Source: Candidatus Rhodoferax bjergmarkensis | GTDB taxonomy: Bacteria > Pseudomonadota > Gammaproteobacteria > Burkholderiales > Burkholderiaceae_C | NCBI GenBank assembly: GCA_016708345.1 | Contig: JADJFX010000041.1 | Coordinates: 16,991 to 80,990 of the forward strand | DNA length: 64,000 bases | Direction of reading: 5' to 3' | Shown: positions 1 through 7,969 of the stretch, piece after piece | How positions within the stretch are numbered: position 1 is the first letter of the stretch | Layout: each line of letters begins with the position of its first letter | Program-made: the position numbers and the translations under genes | Notes under the pieces: model-generated | What the model was told of the DNA's origin: nothing | Seen by the model: only the letters and a program-made list of their open reading frames with translations | Database searches by the model: none

Positions 1-641
1 TGCCAGCCGCCGCAAATTACCAGCACATCGCCCCCTGCTTTGCCACCACCCTCACCTTGAACTTGCGCTTGTGCCCAAGCCACCCAGCGTGCCATTTGCA
101 GTTCCCGCGCCTGATCCTGCGGGGTGCCGGGGTCGTCACCCCGCAGCTCGTCAAAATAGATGTCCAGGCGCTGCTGCAGGGCGGCATCACCCAGTTCGCC
201 TTCAAACAGGTGGTCCCACAGCGCGTTGCCGCCGTCACAGCCAAACCGCTGGCACATCAACTCCAGCACCTGCGCGTAACGGGAACGGGGCTGCAAACCG
301 TTTTGGGTTTCTTTGGCATCGGCAATGGCCCGGTACTGCCAGTGCGGCAGGTCAATAAAGCGCATTAGCGCCCCCACCTGCTGAGCGCTGCGCAGAGCCA
401 CCCATTCGGGTGAATAGTCCAAAAAAGGAAACCAGCACTGCGCCGGGCGCGTGCCCTCGTTGGCATAGCTGTACAGGGCCACGGGCAGCGTGTGCTCCAG
501 CAGCAGTTCACCCAGACGCGGATTGAAGTCGCCCGGCCCCTCTATCAGCACGCAAGCGGGTTTGTCACGCGCGATTACCCGCTGGACCAGCCGGGCGCAG
601 GCCGGGCTGTGGTGGCGCACGCCGATGACACGCACTGTCAT
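1..641 (-). CDS. DUF5682 family protein (YehM-like), N-terminal part, cut by the window edge
   Basis: On the minus strand an ATG at 641 opens a frame that stays open to base 1, so about 213 residues are present and the C-terminus lies outside the window. The N-terminus reads MTVRVIGVRHHSPACARLV, followed by LIEGPGDFNPRLGELL. The RHHSPACA and LIEGP signatures are what I recognise as DUF5682, the family of E. coli YehM. No enzymatic activity is established for it. It is the last visible gene of a run that also holds a MoxR ATPase and three DUF4132 proteins, the same company it keeps in the E. coli yeh cluster; a VWA-domain gene would be expected next. A copy of a dispersed repeat separates it from the MoxR gene by about 115 bp. 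Family assignment is by eye from motif and context. Confidence 0.75.
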   Translation of the reverse strand, partial: MTVRVIGVRHHSPACARLVQRVIARDKPACVLIEGPGDFNPRLGELLLEHTLPVALYSYANEGTRPAQCWFPFLDYSPEWVALRSAQQVGALMRFIDLPHWQYRAIADAKETQNGLQPRSRYAQVLELMCQRFGCDGGNALWDHLFEGELGDAALQQRLDIYFDELRGDDPGTPQDQARELQMARWVAWAQAQVQGEGGGKAGGDVLVICGGW

Positions 642-678
642 GGGCTGATGCCTTGGAAAGATTTGAAGGTATTTTGGT

Positions 679-726
679 CGTTTGCGCACGTCCAGCGTGC
701 GCAAGCAGCTATCAAAGTCATAGCAT
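679..726 (-). repeat. Dispersed palindromic repeat, copy 1
   Basis: On the minus strand this reads GCTATGAC, then TTGATAGCTGCTTGCGCA, a spacer and GTGCGCAAACGA. It sits between the MoxR stop and the DUF5682 start, where it could form a hairpin in the operon mRNA. Confidence 0.75.
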
Positions 727-757
727 ACCCAGCGTCAAAAGCATTGACATAGTCCCC

Positions 758-1843
758 TCACGGCAACAGGTGCCGTGCCGCATAAAAGTCGCGCCAGTGC
801 GCACCCTGGCGTTTGGCGGCCTTGTTTTCGATGTAGCGGCGTATCTTTTTCAGGTCGTCGGGGTTGTCTTTGGCGGCGGCACCCGCCAGCGCTTCAACAA
901 TGTCAGAAGGCTGCCCCGTGTCGCCACGCAAATAGTGGCCGCGCAGCGCCACGCTGTAGCCCACGCTCACCGCCTCGGCCGTGCTGACCACGGTGGACAG
1001 GCGCTCGCTGGCCGCACCTTCGCGGTCCACACCCTGGCGCAGCTCGCGGAAAGTGGTGACCAGCACCTCCAGCACCTCGGCGGCGGGTTGCAGCTTCAGG
1101 CCGTCGTTGGCCAGCAGCCTTGCCACCTCGCTTTGCACCAGCGCCAGCTCCTGGTCGTAGTCGGCAATGGGGAACACGGTTTCAAATGAAAAGCGGCGTT
1201 TCAGCGCGGCGGACATTTCGTTCACCCCCCGGTCGCGCGTGTTGGCGGTGGCAATCAGGTTAAAACCGGGCGCGGCAAACACGGCGTTGTCACCCGGCAG
1301 CTCAGGCACCATCAGCAGCCGCTCAGAGAGTATGGACAGCAGGCCGTCTTGCACTTCGGGCGGGCAGCGGGTGATTTCTTCAAACCGCACGATGTGGCCA
1401 CCCAGCATGGCGCGGTACAGGGCGGAGGGCACCAGGGCGCGGGGGCTGGGGCCTTCGGCCAGCAGCAGCGCGTAGTTCCAGCCGTATTTGATCTGGTCTT
1501 CGGTGGTGGCGGCGCTGCCCTGAATGGTCAGCAGGCTGGAGCCGCAAATCGACGCTGCCAACAACTCCGACAGCAAACTCTTGGCCGTGCCCGGCTCCCC
1601 CACCAGCAGCAAGGCGCGGTTGGACGCCAGCGTGACCATGGCGCGCTCGATCAGGCTGGGCGCGCAAACTATTTTGGCGCGTATGTCTTTGTCGCCCATG
1701 ATGAATCGGCGCACCGCTTTCATGGACAGTTGCCAGCCGGGTGGTTTGGGGTCGCGGTCGGACTTTTTGAGCCGGGCCAGTTCGTCGGCGTACAGGTGCT
1801 CGGCGGGCGGGCGCTGCTGGCGGGTGGGGGGCGCTGTGGTCAT
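758..1843 (-). CDS. MoxR-type AAA+ ATPase (YehL-like)
   Basis: 361 residues, complete. The Walker A motif GEPGTAKS lies near residues 82-89, the Walker B segment IVRFEE near 151-156 and the sensor-1 region IATANTRDRGVNEMSAALKR near 197-216, an order typical of the MoxR/RavA branch of AAA+ ATPases. These are thought to act as chaperone-like machines on partner proteins, often VWA proteins. The ATG overlaps the stop of the upstream DUF4132 gene by ATGA (1840-1843), indicating translational coupling within one operon. The partner set (DUF4132, DUF5682) matches the E. coli yehI-yehL-yehM neighbourhood. ATPase function is clear from motifs; the cellular role is not known. Confidence 0.9.
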   Translation of the reverse strand: MTTAPPTRQQRPPAEHLYADELARLKKSDRDPKPPGWQLSMKAVRRFIMGDKDIRAKIVCAPSLIERAMVTLASNRALLLVGEPGTAKSLLSELLAASICGSSLLTIQGSAATTEDQIKYGWNYALLLAEGPSPRALVPSALYRAMLGGHIVRFEEITRCPPEVQDGLLSILSERLLMVPELPGDNAVFAAPGFNLIATANTRDRGVNEMSAALKRRFSFETVFPIADYDQELALVQSEVARLLANDGLKLQPAAEVLEVLVTTFRELRQGVDREGAASERLSTVVSTAEAVSVGYSVALRGHYLRGDTGQPSDIVEALAGAAAKDNPDDLKKIRRYIENKAAKRQGAHWRDFYAARHLLP

Positions 1844-2745
1844 GGTGCAGACATGATTTGGTAAGGGTTGAGCAGACTCAAGTCCCGCAGGACTTCGCTG
1901 ATAAAAATGGGGTCCAGACTGTCAAAGCTGGCACGCTGGGGTGCCGCGCCCTCTGCATGGCGCATCAACCACACTTCGCCCAGGTCTTGGCGCGGCTCCA
2001 TTTGGCCACCGCCGATAAAAATGCCGGGGGAGATGCTGAAGCTCACCTCCAGGCCGTCTTTGCTCCTGCGGCTGTAGTCACACACCATGCCGCCGTCCTG
2101 CGGGCTGCCACGCTCCCAGCCTCTGGGCTGCAGGCCCATGATGGCCCCCGAGGCCACCGACTGGCCCTCAAAACGCGTGAGCGTGTGCTGCTTTTGTTCA
2201 TCCGGCCTGAGCGCATAGGTTTCGCGGCCCAGTTGTTTAAAGGGTTGCAAAATTTCATAGTCGGCAAACACTTGGGCAAACCCGGCCAGCATATCCGGGG
2301 CCATCTCCAGCACATGGGGGATGCCCAGCACGGCGTCGTCTGGCAGTTCGACTCTTTCATCGCCGCTATCGGCCAGCGTCCAGTCTTCGGCAATGCGCAG
2401 GGCCTGCACCAGTTGGTCGCCCACATAACGCCCCCACACCAGCCGCGCAGACAAGTAGCGCATCAGCGGGTGGTCGATAAAAAAGCGTTTGAATTCCGCC
2501 AGCGGCCAGCGCCGGGCACTCACCATGGCGCGCTCCATGCGGGTGATTTGCAGGCTGGCCAAAGTGCGGGCGTCTTTGCGCAGCAGCTTGAGCCGGTCAG
2601 CGGTGGCCTTGGCCAGCGCCGCGTCGTCGCTTTTGTTGGGTTTGGGCAGGTCTTTCAGGCGCACGCCCTTGGCGTCCAGCACCACGGGTTTGAGTTCTTC
2701 GTCAAAGGTCAGGGCAAATTGGCGCGGGCCAAAGTCCAGCACCAA
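1840..2745 (-). CDS. DUF4132 protein, first paralogue: C-terminal part, out of frame with its N-terminal part
   Basis: This 301-residue frame starts at LVLDFGPRQFALTFDEELK and is not a separate gene. The intact paralogue at 7970-11719 has the same text (LVLDFGPRQF) directly after DLGLDESGT, whereas here the preceding LGLDEEGA ends the other frame (2709-5375). The two therefore form one gene of about 1190 residues broken near 2735-2745 inside GCGCTTTGG; one missing T in that run would restore LGLDEEGALLVLDFG. The piece contains the DUF4132 domain proper: MERAMVSARRWPLAEF, LVWGRY, RIAEDWTLAD and QVFADYEILQPFKQLGRETY. Its stop overlaps the MoxR start. A homopolymer error is the simplest explanation; a true frameshift mutation cannot be excluded. 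Confidence 0.8.
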   Translation of the reverse strand: MVLDFGPRQFALTFDEELKPVVLDAKGVRLKDLPKPNKSDDAALAKATADRLKLLRKDARTLASLQITRMERAMVSARRWPLAEFKRFFIDHPLMRYLSARLVWGRYVGDQLVQALRIAEDWTLADSGDERVELPDDAVLGIPHVLEMAPDMLAGFAQVFADYEILQPFKQLGRETYALRPDEQKQHTLTRFEGQSVASGAIMGLQPRGWERGSPQDGGMVCDYSRRSKDGLEVSFSISPGIFIGGGQMEPRQDLGEVWLMRHAEGAAPQRASFDSLDPIFISEVLRDLSLLNPYQIMSAP

Positions 2746-5375
2746 AGCGCGCCCTCCTCGTCCAGGCCCAGCGCGGGCACCAGCCGGTCGGCCAGTTCTT
2801 CCAGGCTCAGACCGCGTGTGTCGGCGGCGCTCTGAATCATCACGCCCGCACGCTCTTGCAGGGTTTTGTGTTTGCTTTTGGCGGCAATCACGCTGAGCAG
2901 CATCAGCGCCACGTCACTGCCGATTTGTTTGAGCATGTGCATGGCCTCGGTGGCGCGGGCACGCAGGGCGTAGTTGGCCGCCCAATCGTTGATGCGGGTA
3001 AACAGCCGGCGGGCGGTGTCGTCATCGCCCAGCAAACCCAGGCAGCCAAAGGCCCAGCGGTATTTGCCAGGCCGCCCGGCCTCGTCCCAGGCTTCATAAA
3101 TGTCCCAGGCAAACTCGGCCAGGCTGGCACGGGTGCAGCTTTGTTTCACGATGGCTATGCCCGCATACGGCACACCGGGCTGCTCCAGTGCCAGCATGCG
3201 GCCAATGTGCTCCATGGCTTCCACGGGCAACGCACCGCCGCTGAGCAGTTCGGGCCTGCGAAAGGAGGCAGCCACAAAAAAGTCGGGCAACTCCGGCATC
3301 ACTCCGGGCAGCAGAAAAATAGGGTCTGTGGTGAGCAGCGCCTCCAGCGCGGCGGGCATGGCACCGCCGTAGATACTGGCTACTTCCCGCGCCAGGTCGG
3401 CATGGCCTTTTTCGGCCAGCCAGGTGATGGCGTGGCGGGCATCGTCGCGCACCGGGTTGTACTCAGCGGTTTCTCGGGAAAAGGCCAGTGGCAAGGCTTT
3501 GAACAATACGGTACGTGGGAAACGTGCAATCCACTTGCCCGAACTTTCCTTGTGCAGCCGGACGTTGCGCAGGCCGTGCATCATGTGCTTGACCAGGCCG
3601 GGGCTGTCCACCATGGACGCCAGCCACGGTGACTTGCCGTCATGGGTGGTCAGAAAGGCGATGGCGCCGGGGAAGGCCGCTGTGCCGTAATGGGCCAGCA
3701 GCGCGGGAATCACGCGGCTGGTCGCCCAGTCACGGCTGGCGGGGCTGGGGTAGTGGTTCCACAGTGCCAGCCGGGCCGGTTCGGGTGAACGCAAGATGTC
3801 GTCAAAGTTCGCAGTAAACGCCGCAGCATCCATATCCCCCGGCTGCAAGGGCTGGCCCGTCAGCAAATGCTGCGCACCAGCAGGTGTAAGACCTAGGGTT
3901 TTGGGGAAACCAAAGGCGTCGTTTTCGGGCACACGCCAGTCGCTGGGCTGGTATTTGGCAGCCTCTTCCTGCGTACTCTGGTGCCACACCAAAGCCTGCG
4001 GCCAAACCAGCATTTCAGGTGTGGCCAGCACCGCCACATCAAAAGCTGGCAACTCACCCGGTCGGTCGGCACGCAACCAGGGCGGGTCACGCAAGAGTGG
4101 CGGCAGGTTTTCTGGCGCAGCCGTCTCTCGGTGCAGCGCAGCCCACAGCGTCTCAAACCGTTTACGGGTGGAGGGCTCCAGTGCAGCAAGTGCGTCCGGC
4201 ATGGCGGTGGGGTGCTGCAAGGCCAGGCGTATCGTCCAGCTCTCCACAGCGCGGCTGCGCACCGCCAGACTATGTTCCATGGCCGCCTTGAGCACCGCAG
4301 CGGGGAACTGCGCCGCCAGCTTTTCCAGGGCGGTGCGTACCTTGGGCACGGCAAGGCCGGTCATCAGTAGAGCAGGCATTTGCGGTACGTGCAGGCGGAC
4401 AATCAGATCCAGCAGCAGGGTCTGTGATGGCTTGTCATCTTTTTTGACGGCCAGTGCCAGCAGCTGCGACAGGGCTGGTAGCGCAGCGTCCTGATGCAGA
4501 TGCACTTGAAGCAACAGCATGGACAGTTTGGCTTTTTGGGTAATGCGGGAGGCGAGAATTACATCGGGATGCTGCTCCACATAATGCGCAAACACTGCGG
4601 GGGGCAAAGCGCAGTCTTTCAGAAAGTAACCGTGCAAATCAGCGTTTTGCTCAGCATGCTGGGTCAGCCACTCCTGCGCCCACTCGCCAATATGTGCAAA
4701 CAGATGGGCACAAACGCGGTGCCCCTCAGCACTCTGGCCCTTTGCGGTCAGGGCAAGGTCAAGTGCTTTTTTATAGTCTTCATCACTGGCGCAGGCAATG
4801 GCCTGGCGCAGCGGTGCCAGCAACGTGCGCAACCAGTCCTGTTTGCCTGAGTCAAACCAAGGGTACTGCAGCTTGTCAGACCAAGCGATTAACTGCAACG
4901 CCACATCCAGCGTAAAAAACAGGCCATGCCGCGCCAGGCAAACACGTGCCACCCAGTCAAGCGGTTTGTCATAACCCGCTTTGTCACGCTCCTTTTCAGT
5001 GTGGTCCGGCCCGTTTTGCACTCCCTTGCGTGCCAGAAAGTCAATTTGCTCGCTTCCAGCAGCCTGGGTTAAAAGTTCTAGCCATACGTCTCGGTCGGGC
5101 AAGCTGTTGGCGACTTTCTGCGTGAACACGGCCGTGCCAGCAGCCCCCATGTAATCCCATGGAGCGGCTTTGAAAAAATCATCCAAAGAAAATCTTGACC
5201 CCGAAGCATCACGGTCCCGCAGCTTGGGCTCCCTTGCCATCAGTGCGTCCAGCGCCTCCATCTTGGGCGCAAACACGCCCCGCACTGGGGGAAGCTGCTT
5301 GCGCCAGTCGGGCTTCCACTGAAAGCCACCGGTGAGTGATGTAATGGCCGCAGGTACTGTTTCTTTTTTCATCAT
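2709..5375 (-). CDS. DUF4132 protein, first paralogue: large N-terminal part
   Basis: 888 residues from an ATG pair at 5370-5375 (MMKKETVPAAITSLTGG). It has no WGR domain; it begins at the segment GGFQWKPDWRKQLPPVRGV, which aligns with residues about 138-160 of the 1249-residue paralogue at 7970-11719. The body looks alpha-helical and repeat-like with many Leu/Ala pairs, and includes the shared blocks LPPLLRDPPWL and RTVLFKALPLAF. It ends by running out of frame into LWCWTLARANLP next to position 2740, where the C-terminal part (1840-2745) continues. E. coli MolR/YehI is the best-known relative; the biochemical role is unknown. Tandem position with two paralogues points to local duplication. 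Confidence 0.85.
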   Translation of the reverse strand: MMKKETVPAAITSLTGGFQWKPDWRKQLPPVRGVFAPKMEALDALMAREPKLRDRDASGSRFSLDDFFKAAPWDYMGAAGTAVFTQKVANSLPDRDVWLELLTQAAGSEQIDFLARKGVQNGPDHTEKERDKAGYDKPLDWVARVCLARHGLFFTLDVALQLIAWSDKLQYPWFDSGKQDWLRTLLAPLRQAIACASDEDYKKALDLALTAKGQSAEGHRVCAHLFAHIGEWAQEWLTQHAEQNADLHGYFLKDCALPPAVFAHYVEQHPDVILASRITQKAKLSMLLLQVHLHQDAALPALSQLLALAVKKDDKPSQTLLLDLIVRLHVPQMPALLMTGLAVPKVRTALEKLAAQFPAAVLKAAMEHSLAVRSRAVESWTIRLALQHPTAMPDALAALEPSTRKRFETLWAALHRETAAPENLPPLLRDPPWLRADRPGELPAFDVAVLATPEMLVWPQALVWHQSTQEEAAKYQPSDWRVPENDAFGFPKTLGLTPAGAQHLLTGQPLQPGDMDAAAFTANFDDILRSPEPARLALWNHYPSPASRDWATSRVIPALLAHYGTAAFPGAIAFLTTHDGKSPWLASMVDSPGLVKHMMHGLRNVRLHKESSGKWIARFPRTVLFKALPLAFSRETAEYNPVRDDARHAITWLAEKGHADLAREVASIYGGAMPAALEALLTTDPIFLLPGVMPELPDFFVAASFRRPELLSGGALPVEAMEHIGRMLALEQPGVPYAGIAIVKQSCTRASLAEFAWDIYEAWDEAGRPGKYRWAFGCLGLLGDDDTARRLFTRINDWAANYALRARATEAMHMLKQIGSDVALMLLSVIAAKSKHKTLQERAGVMIQSAADTRGLSLEELADRLVPALGLDEEGALWCWTLARANLP

Positions 5376-5391
5376 GGGTCTGCTCTGAAAT

Positions 5392-5441
5392 TGCTACAAA
5401 ATTAATAGCTGCTTGCGCACACTGAGATTGCGGAAGTGGAC
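5392..5441 (+). repeat. Dispersed palindromic repeat, copy 2
   Basis: GCTACAAAATTAATAGCTGC followed by TTGCGCACACTGAGATTGCG. The copy fills most of the gap between the first and second DUF4132 genes. Its 3' palindrome half is degenerate. Confidence 0.7.
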
Positions 5442-5474
5442 AAAAAGGTTTGAAAGATATTGCAGTTCCCTGCC

Positions 5475-6089
5475 TCAGTTTTTTGCCGGAGCCAGCAGCT
5501 CCAGGTCGCGCAGCAACTCGCTGACCAGAATCGCGTCCAGGCTGCCAAAGGTCAGTTGCGCATTCGGGTCGTAGCGGTTGCGTTCGCTCAAGGTGACGGT
5601 GGGCAGCTTTTGCCGGGGCTCGTGGGTGGGATTGCCCTTGATGGTGCCTGGGGTCAGTTGCACAGTGACCTGGTGTTCCTCACCCAGCGATTTTCGGTAC
5701 TCACTCAGCCAGCCGCCATCCTCATCACTTACCCATCCCTTGTTGGCCAGGCCCATCACGCTGGCGGTGTTCAGCACGCGGTTGGCGAACCGGGTCAGCA
5801 CATTGGTTTGTAGCTCATCCGGACTCAGCGCATAGGTTTCGCGGCCCAGTTGTTTGAAGGGTTGCAGGATTTCGTAGTCTGCAAATATCTGCCCAAACGC
5901 GGCCACGGTCTCGGGCGGCATCTCCAGCCGGTGCGACAGGCCGACAAAAACATCAGGCGGCAGCGCGTACTGGCGGTCTTGTGCATCCGCCAGTGTCCAG
6001 TCCTCGGCAATACGAAAGTTTTGTAGCAGCTTGCCCGCCGGGAGGCTGGGCGGCTGGGCGTTCTGCGTAGGTAAAGGAGGAGACCGCAA
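5475..6089 (-). CDS. DUF4132 protein, second paralogue: C-terminal part downstream of an inserted element
   Basis: The authentic part of this frame starts near residue 18 at GKLLQNFRIAEDWTLADAQD and ends in LLRDLELLAPAKN. It aligns with the end of the DUF4132 domain of the intact paralogue (QLVCNFRVAEDWNFADAHD to LLRDLELLAVVKD). Preserved signatures are QIFADYEILQPFKQLGRETY and GWVSDEDGGWLSEYRKSLG. The first 17 residues (MRSPPLPTQNAQPPSLP) are encoded by an inserted inverted-repeat element at about 6038-6136. The piece is out of frame with the rest of the gene at 5825-7876, so the paralogue is probably non-functional unless the two halves are expressed separately. Confidence 0.75.
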   Translation of the reverse strand: MRSPPLPTQNAQPPSLPAGKLLQNFRIAEDWTLADAQDRQYALPPDVFVGLSHRLEMPPETVAAFGQIFADYEILQPFKQLGRETYALSPDELQTNVLTRFANRVLNTASVMGLANKGWVSDEDGGWLSEYRKSLGEEHQVTVQLTPGTIKGNPTHEPRQKLPTVTLSERNRYDPNAQLTFGSLDAILVSELLRDLELLAPAKN

Positions 6090-7876
6090 AGCGGGCGGGG
6101 GACACGAAGCAGACGTTCAGCCGTCCAGCCTCCCGGCTCCTCCGAGTCATACACCCCCCAGACCAGGCAAGCGGCCAGGTGGCGCATGACCGGGTGGCCC
6201 AGCAGCACCGTATGGAAGTCGGCAGCCGACCAGCGCCGGCGCAGCACCATGGCCGACTCCAAGCGAAGCAGTTGCAGGCTGGCAATGGCTTTGGCGTCCT
6301 TCTTGATTTTCTTGAAGCGATCAGTGGCCTCGCTGGCCAGGGTGCTGTTGTCGCTCTGGTTGGGTTTTGGCAGGTCTTTCAGGCGCACCCCTTCCGCGTT
6401 TTTGACGATGGGTTTGAGCGTTTCGTCAAACGCGATGGTGAACTGGCGTGGCCCAAAGTCCAGCACCAGCGCGCTGGTTTCGTCCAGCCCCAGGCGTGGC
6501 ACCAGGCGGTCGGCCAGCTCTTCGGTGGTGAAACCGCGTGCATCGGCCAGTTCCTGGATCTTCTCACGGGCCTTTTGCTGCAGCGGTTTGTATTTGAGCT
6601 TGGCGGCAATACCGTTCAGGTGCATGAGCGCCACATCCGAGCCAATGGCGACCAGCATGTCCAGCCCGGTCACCGCGCGGGCGGTGGCCGACTGGCCTGG
6701 CCACTCGCGCACCCGCGGTGTCAGGCGGCGGGCGGTTTCGTCGTCGCCCAGCAGGCCCAGCGCCGTAAAAGCCCAGTTGGTGCTGGCCGGTGTACCGGAG
6801 TGCAGCCAGACATGAAACAAGTCCCAGGCAAAAGCCGCCAGGCTGGCGCGCGTGCAGGTCTGGCGCACAATTTCCAGCCCGGCATAGGGAGCGTCGAGCT
6901 TGCTGATGGCCAGCATCAGGCCAATGTGCTCCACCGCTTCCAGCGGCAGGGGCTGGCCACTCAGCAGCTCGGGCCGGTGAAAGGCTGCCGCGTTGAAAAA
7001 GTCAGGCAGTTTCGGCATGCGCCCCGGCAAAACCAGCAGCGGGTCGGCGCTGAGCAGCGCATCCAGCGCGTCCACCATGGCCTGGCCATAAGTGGCGGCC
7101 ACTTCGCGGGCCTGGGCCTCGCACCCGTTGGCAACCAGCCAGCGCAGGCCGTACCTGGCGTTGTCACGCACCTGGCTGTGACTGGCCTGAAAAGCCAGCG
7201 GCAGCGCCTTGAACAACACGGTGCGCGGGTGCGCCAGTAGCCATTTCTGGGCCACAGCCTTGAGGGTTTTGCTGTGGCGCAGGGTGTGCAAAAAGGGCTC
7301 GACCAATTGCGGGCTGTCCACCTTGGCCGTGTTGTAGTACCCGACGGCAGGCAGGGACTGAAACAGCCGCACCAGGCCGGGAATGGCTGCTGCGCCATAG
7401 TCACCAAACATCTTGCGGATGACATCGCCGCTGACACGCCAGCTCAGCCAGGCGGTGGCTGGATAGCTGTTCCACAAGGCCAGTCGCGCGGTTTTGGGCA
7501 GCAGCAACAGCAGCTCCATGCCAGCGTGGCAGGGTTCCGTCACATCACCGGGCAACAGGGGCTGCCCCTGTTTGAGCCGCTCAATGCCGGCGGTTGTCAG
7601 GCAAAAACCTGCCGGAAAAACATCCGTCACAGGGTTTGTGCTGTAACGGTCCTTGTAATGCTTGAAGCTCTCCAGCTCCGCTGCCGACCAGTGCAGCACT
7701 TCTTCGGTGGGGATGGTGGCCACGTCCACTGCCGGCAAGGGGTTCTGGCGCTTTTTGCCCAGCCAGGGCGGGTTGCGCAGCAGGGGCGGCAGAGCGGCCA
7801 GCAGGGCATCCGCGGTGCCTGCGTCGGACGGGTCATTGGGGATTGCGCTAGTGCTTGTCTCTGTGTTGTGTGCCAT
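5825..7876 (-). pseudogene. DUF4132 protein, second paralogue: N-terminal and central part, disrupted
   Basis: The likely start is the ATG at 7876 (MAHNTETSTSAIPND), preceded by a good GGAAAGGAA ribosome site; the longer frame upstream of it is repeat sequence. The protein is short for the family. It lacks the WGR domain and the first half of the helical region and begins near LLAALPPLLRNPPWLGKKRQ. It matches its neighbours through LDFGPRQFTIAFDETLKP and HPVMRHLAACLVWGVYDS. Right after that point, inside the DUF4132 domain, a GC-rich inverted-repeat insertion begins and the frame continues as unrelated text to a stop at 5825; the true C-terminus resumes in another frame (5475-6089). This is best read as a gene disrupted by a small insertion. 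Confidence 0.8.
6038..6136. mobile_element. 99-bp inverted-repeat insertion inside a DUF4132 gene
   Basis: Left arm 6038-6056 reads CCGGGAGGCTGGGCGGCTG; the reverse complement of the right arm 6118-6136 reads CCGGGAGGCTGGACGGCTG, an 18/19 match around a 61-bp core. Both DUF4132 paralogues in this window have no sequence here: their text goes straight from LVWGxY to the xQLVxxxRxAEDW segment. The piece is therefore extra DNA and behaves like a small non-autonomous element. There is no coding capacity. A target duplication is not obvious. Confidence 0.6.
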
Positions 7877-7895
7877 GTGTTTCCTTTCCCTGTTT

Positions 7896-7944
7896 GCTAC
7901 ATATTTGATAGCTTCTTGCGCAATACCAATGCGCGCAAGCAGCC
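7896..7944 (+). repeat. Dispersed palindromic repeat, copy 3
   Basis: GCTACATATTTGATAGCTTC, then TTGCGCAATACCAATGCGCG and CAAGCAGCC. It lies between the second and third DUF4132 genes, just upstream of the ATG at 7876. Confidence 0.8.
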
Positions 7945-7969
7945 TAAAAAGCATTTAAAGTTCAAAAAA

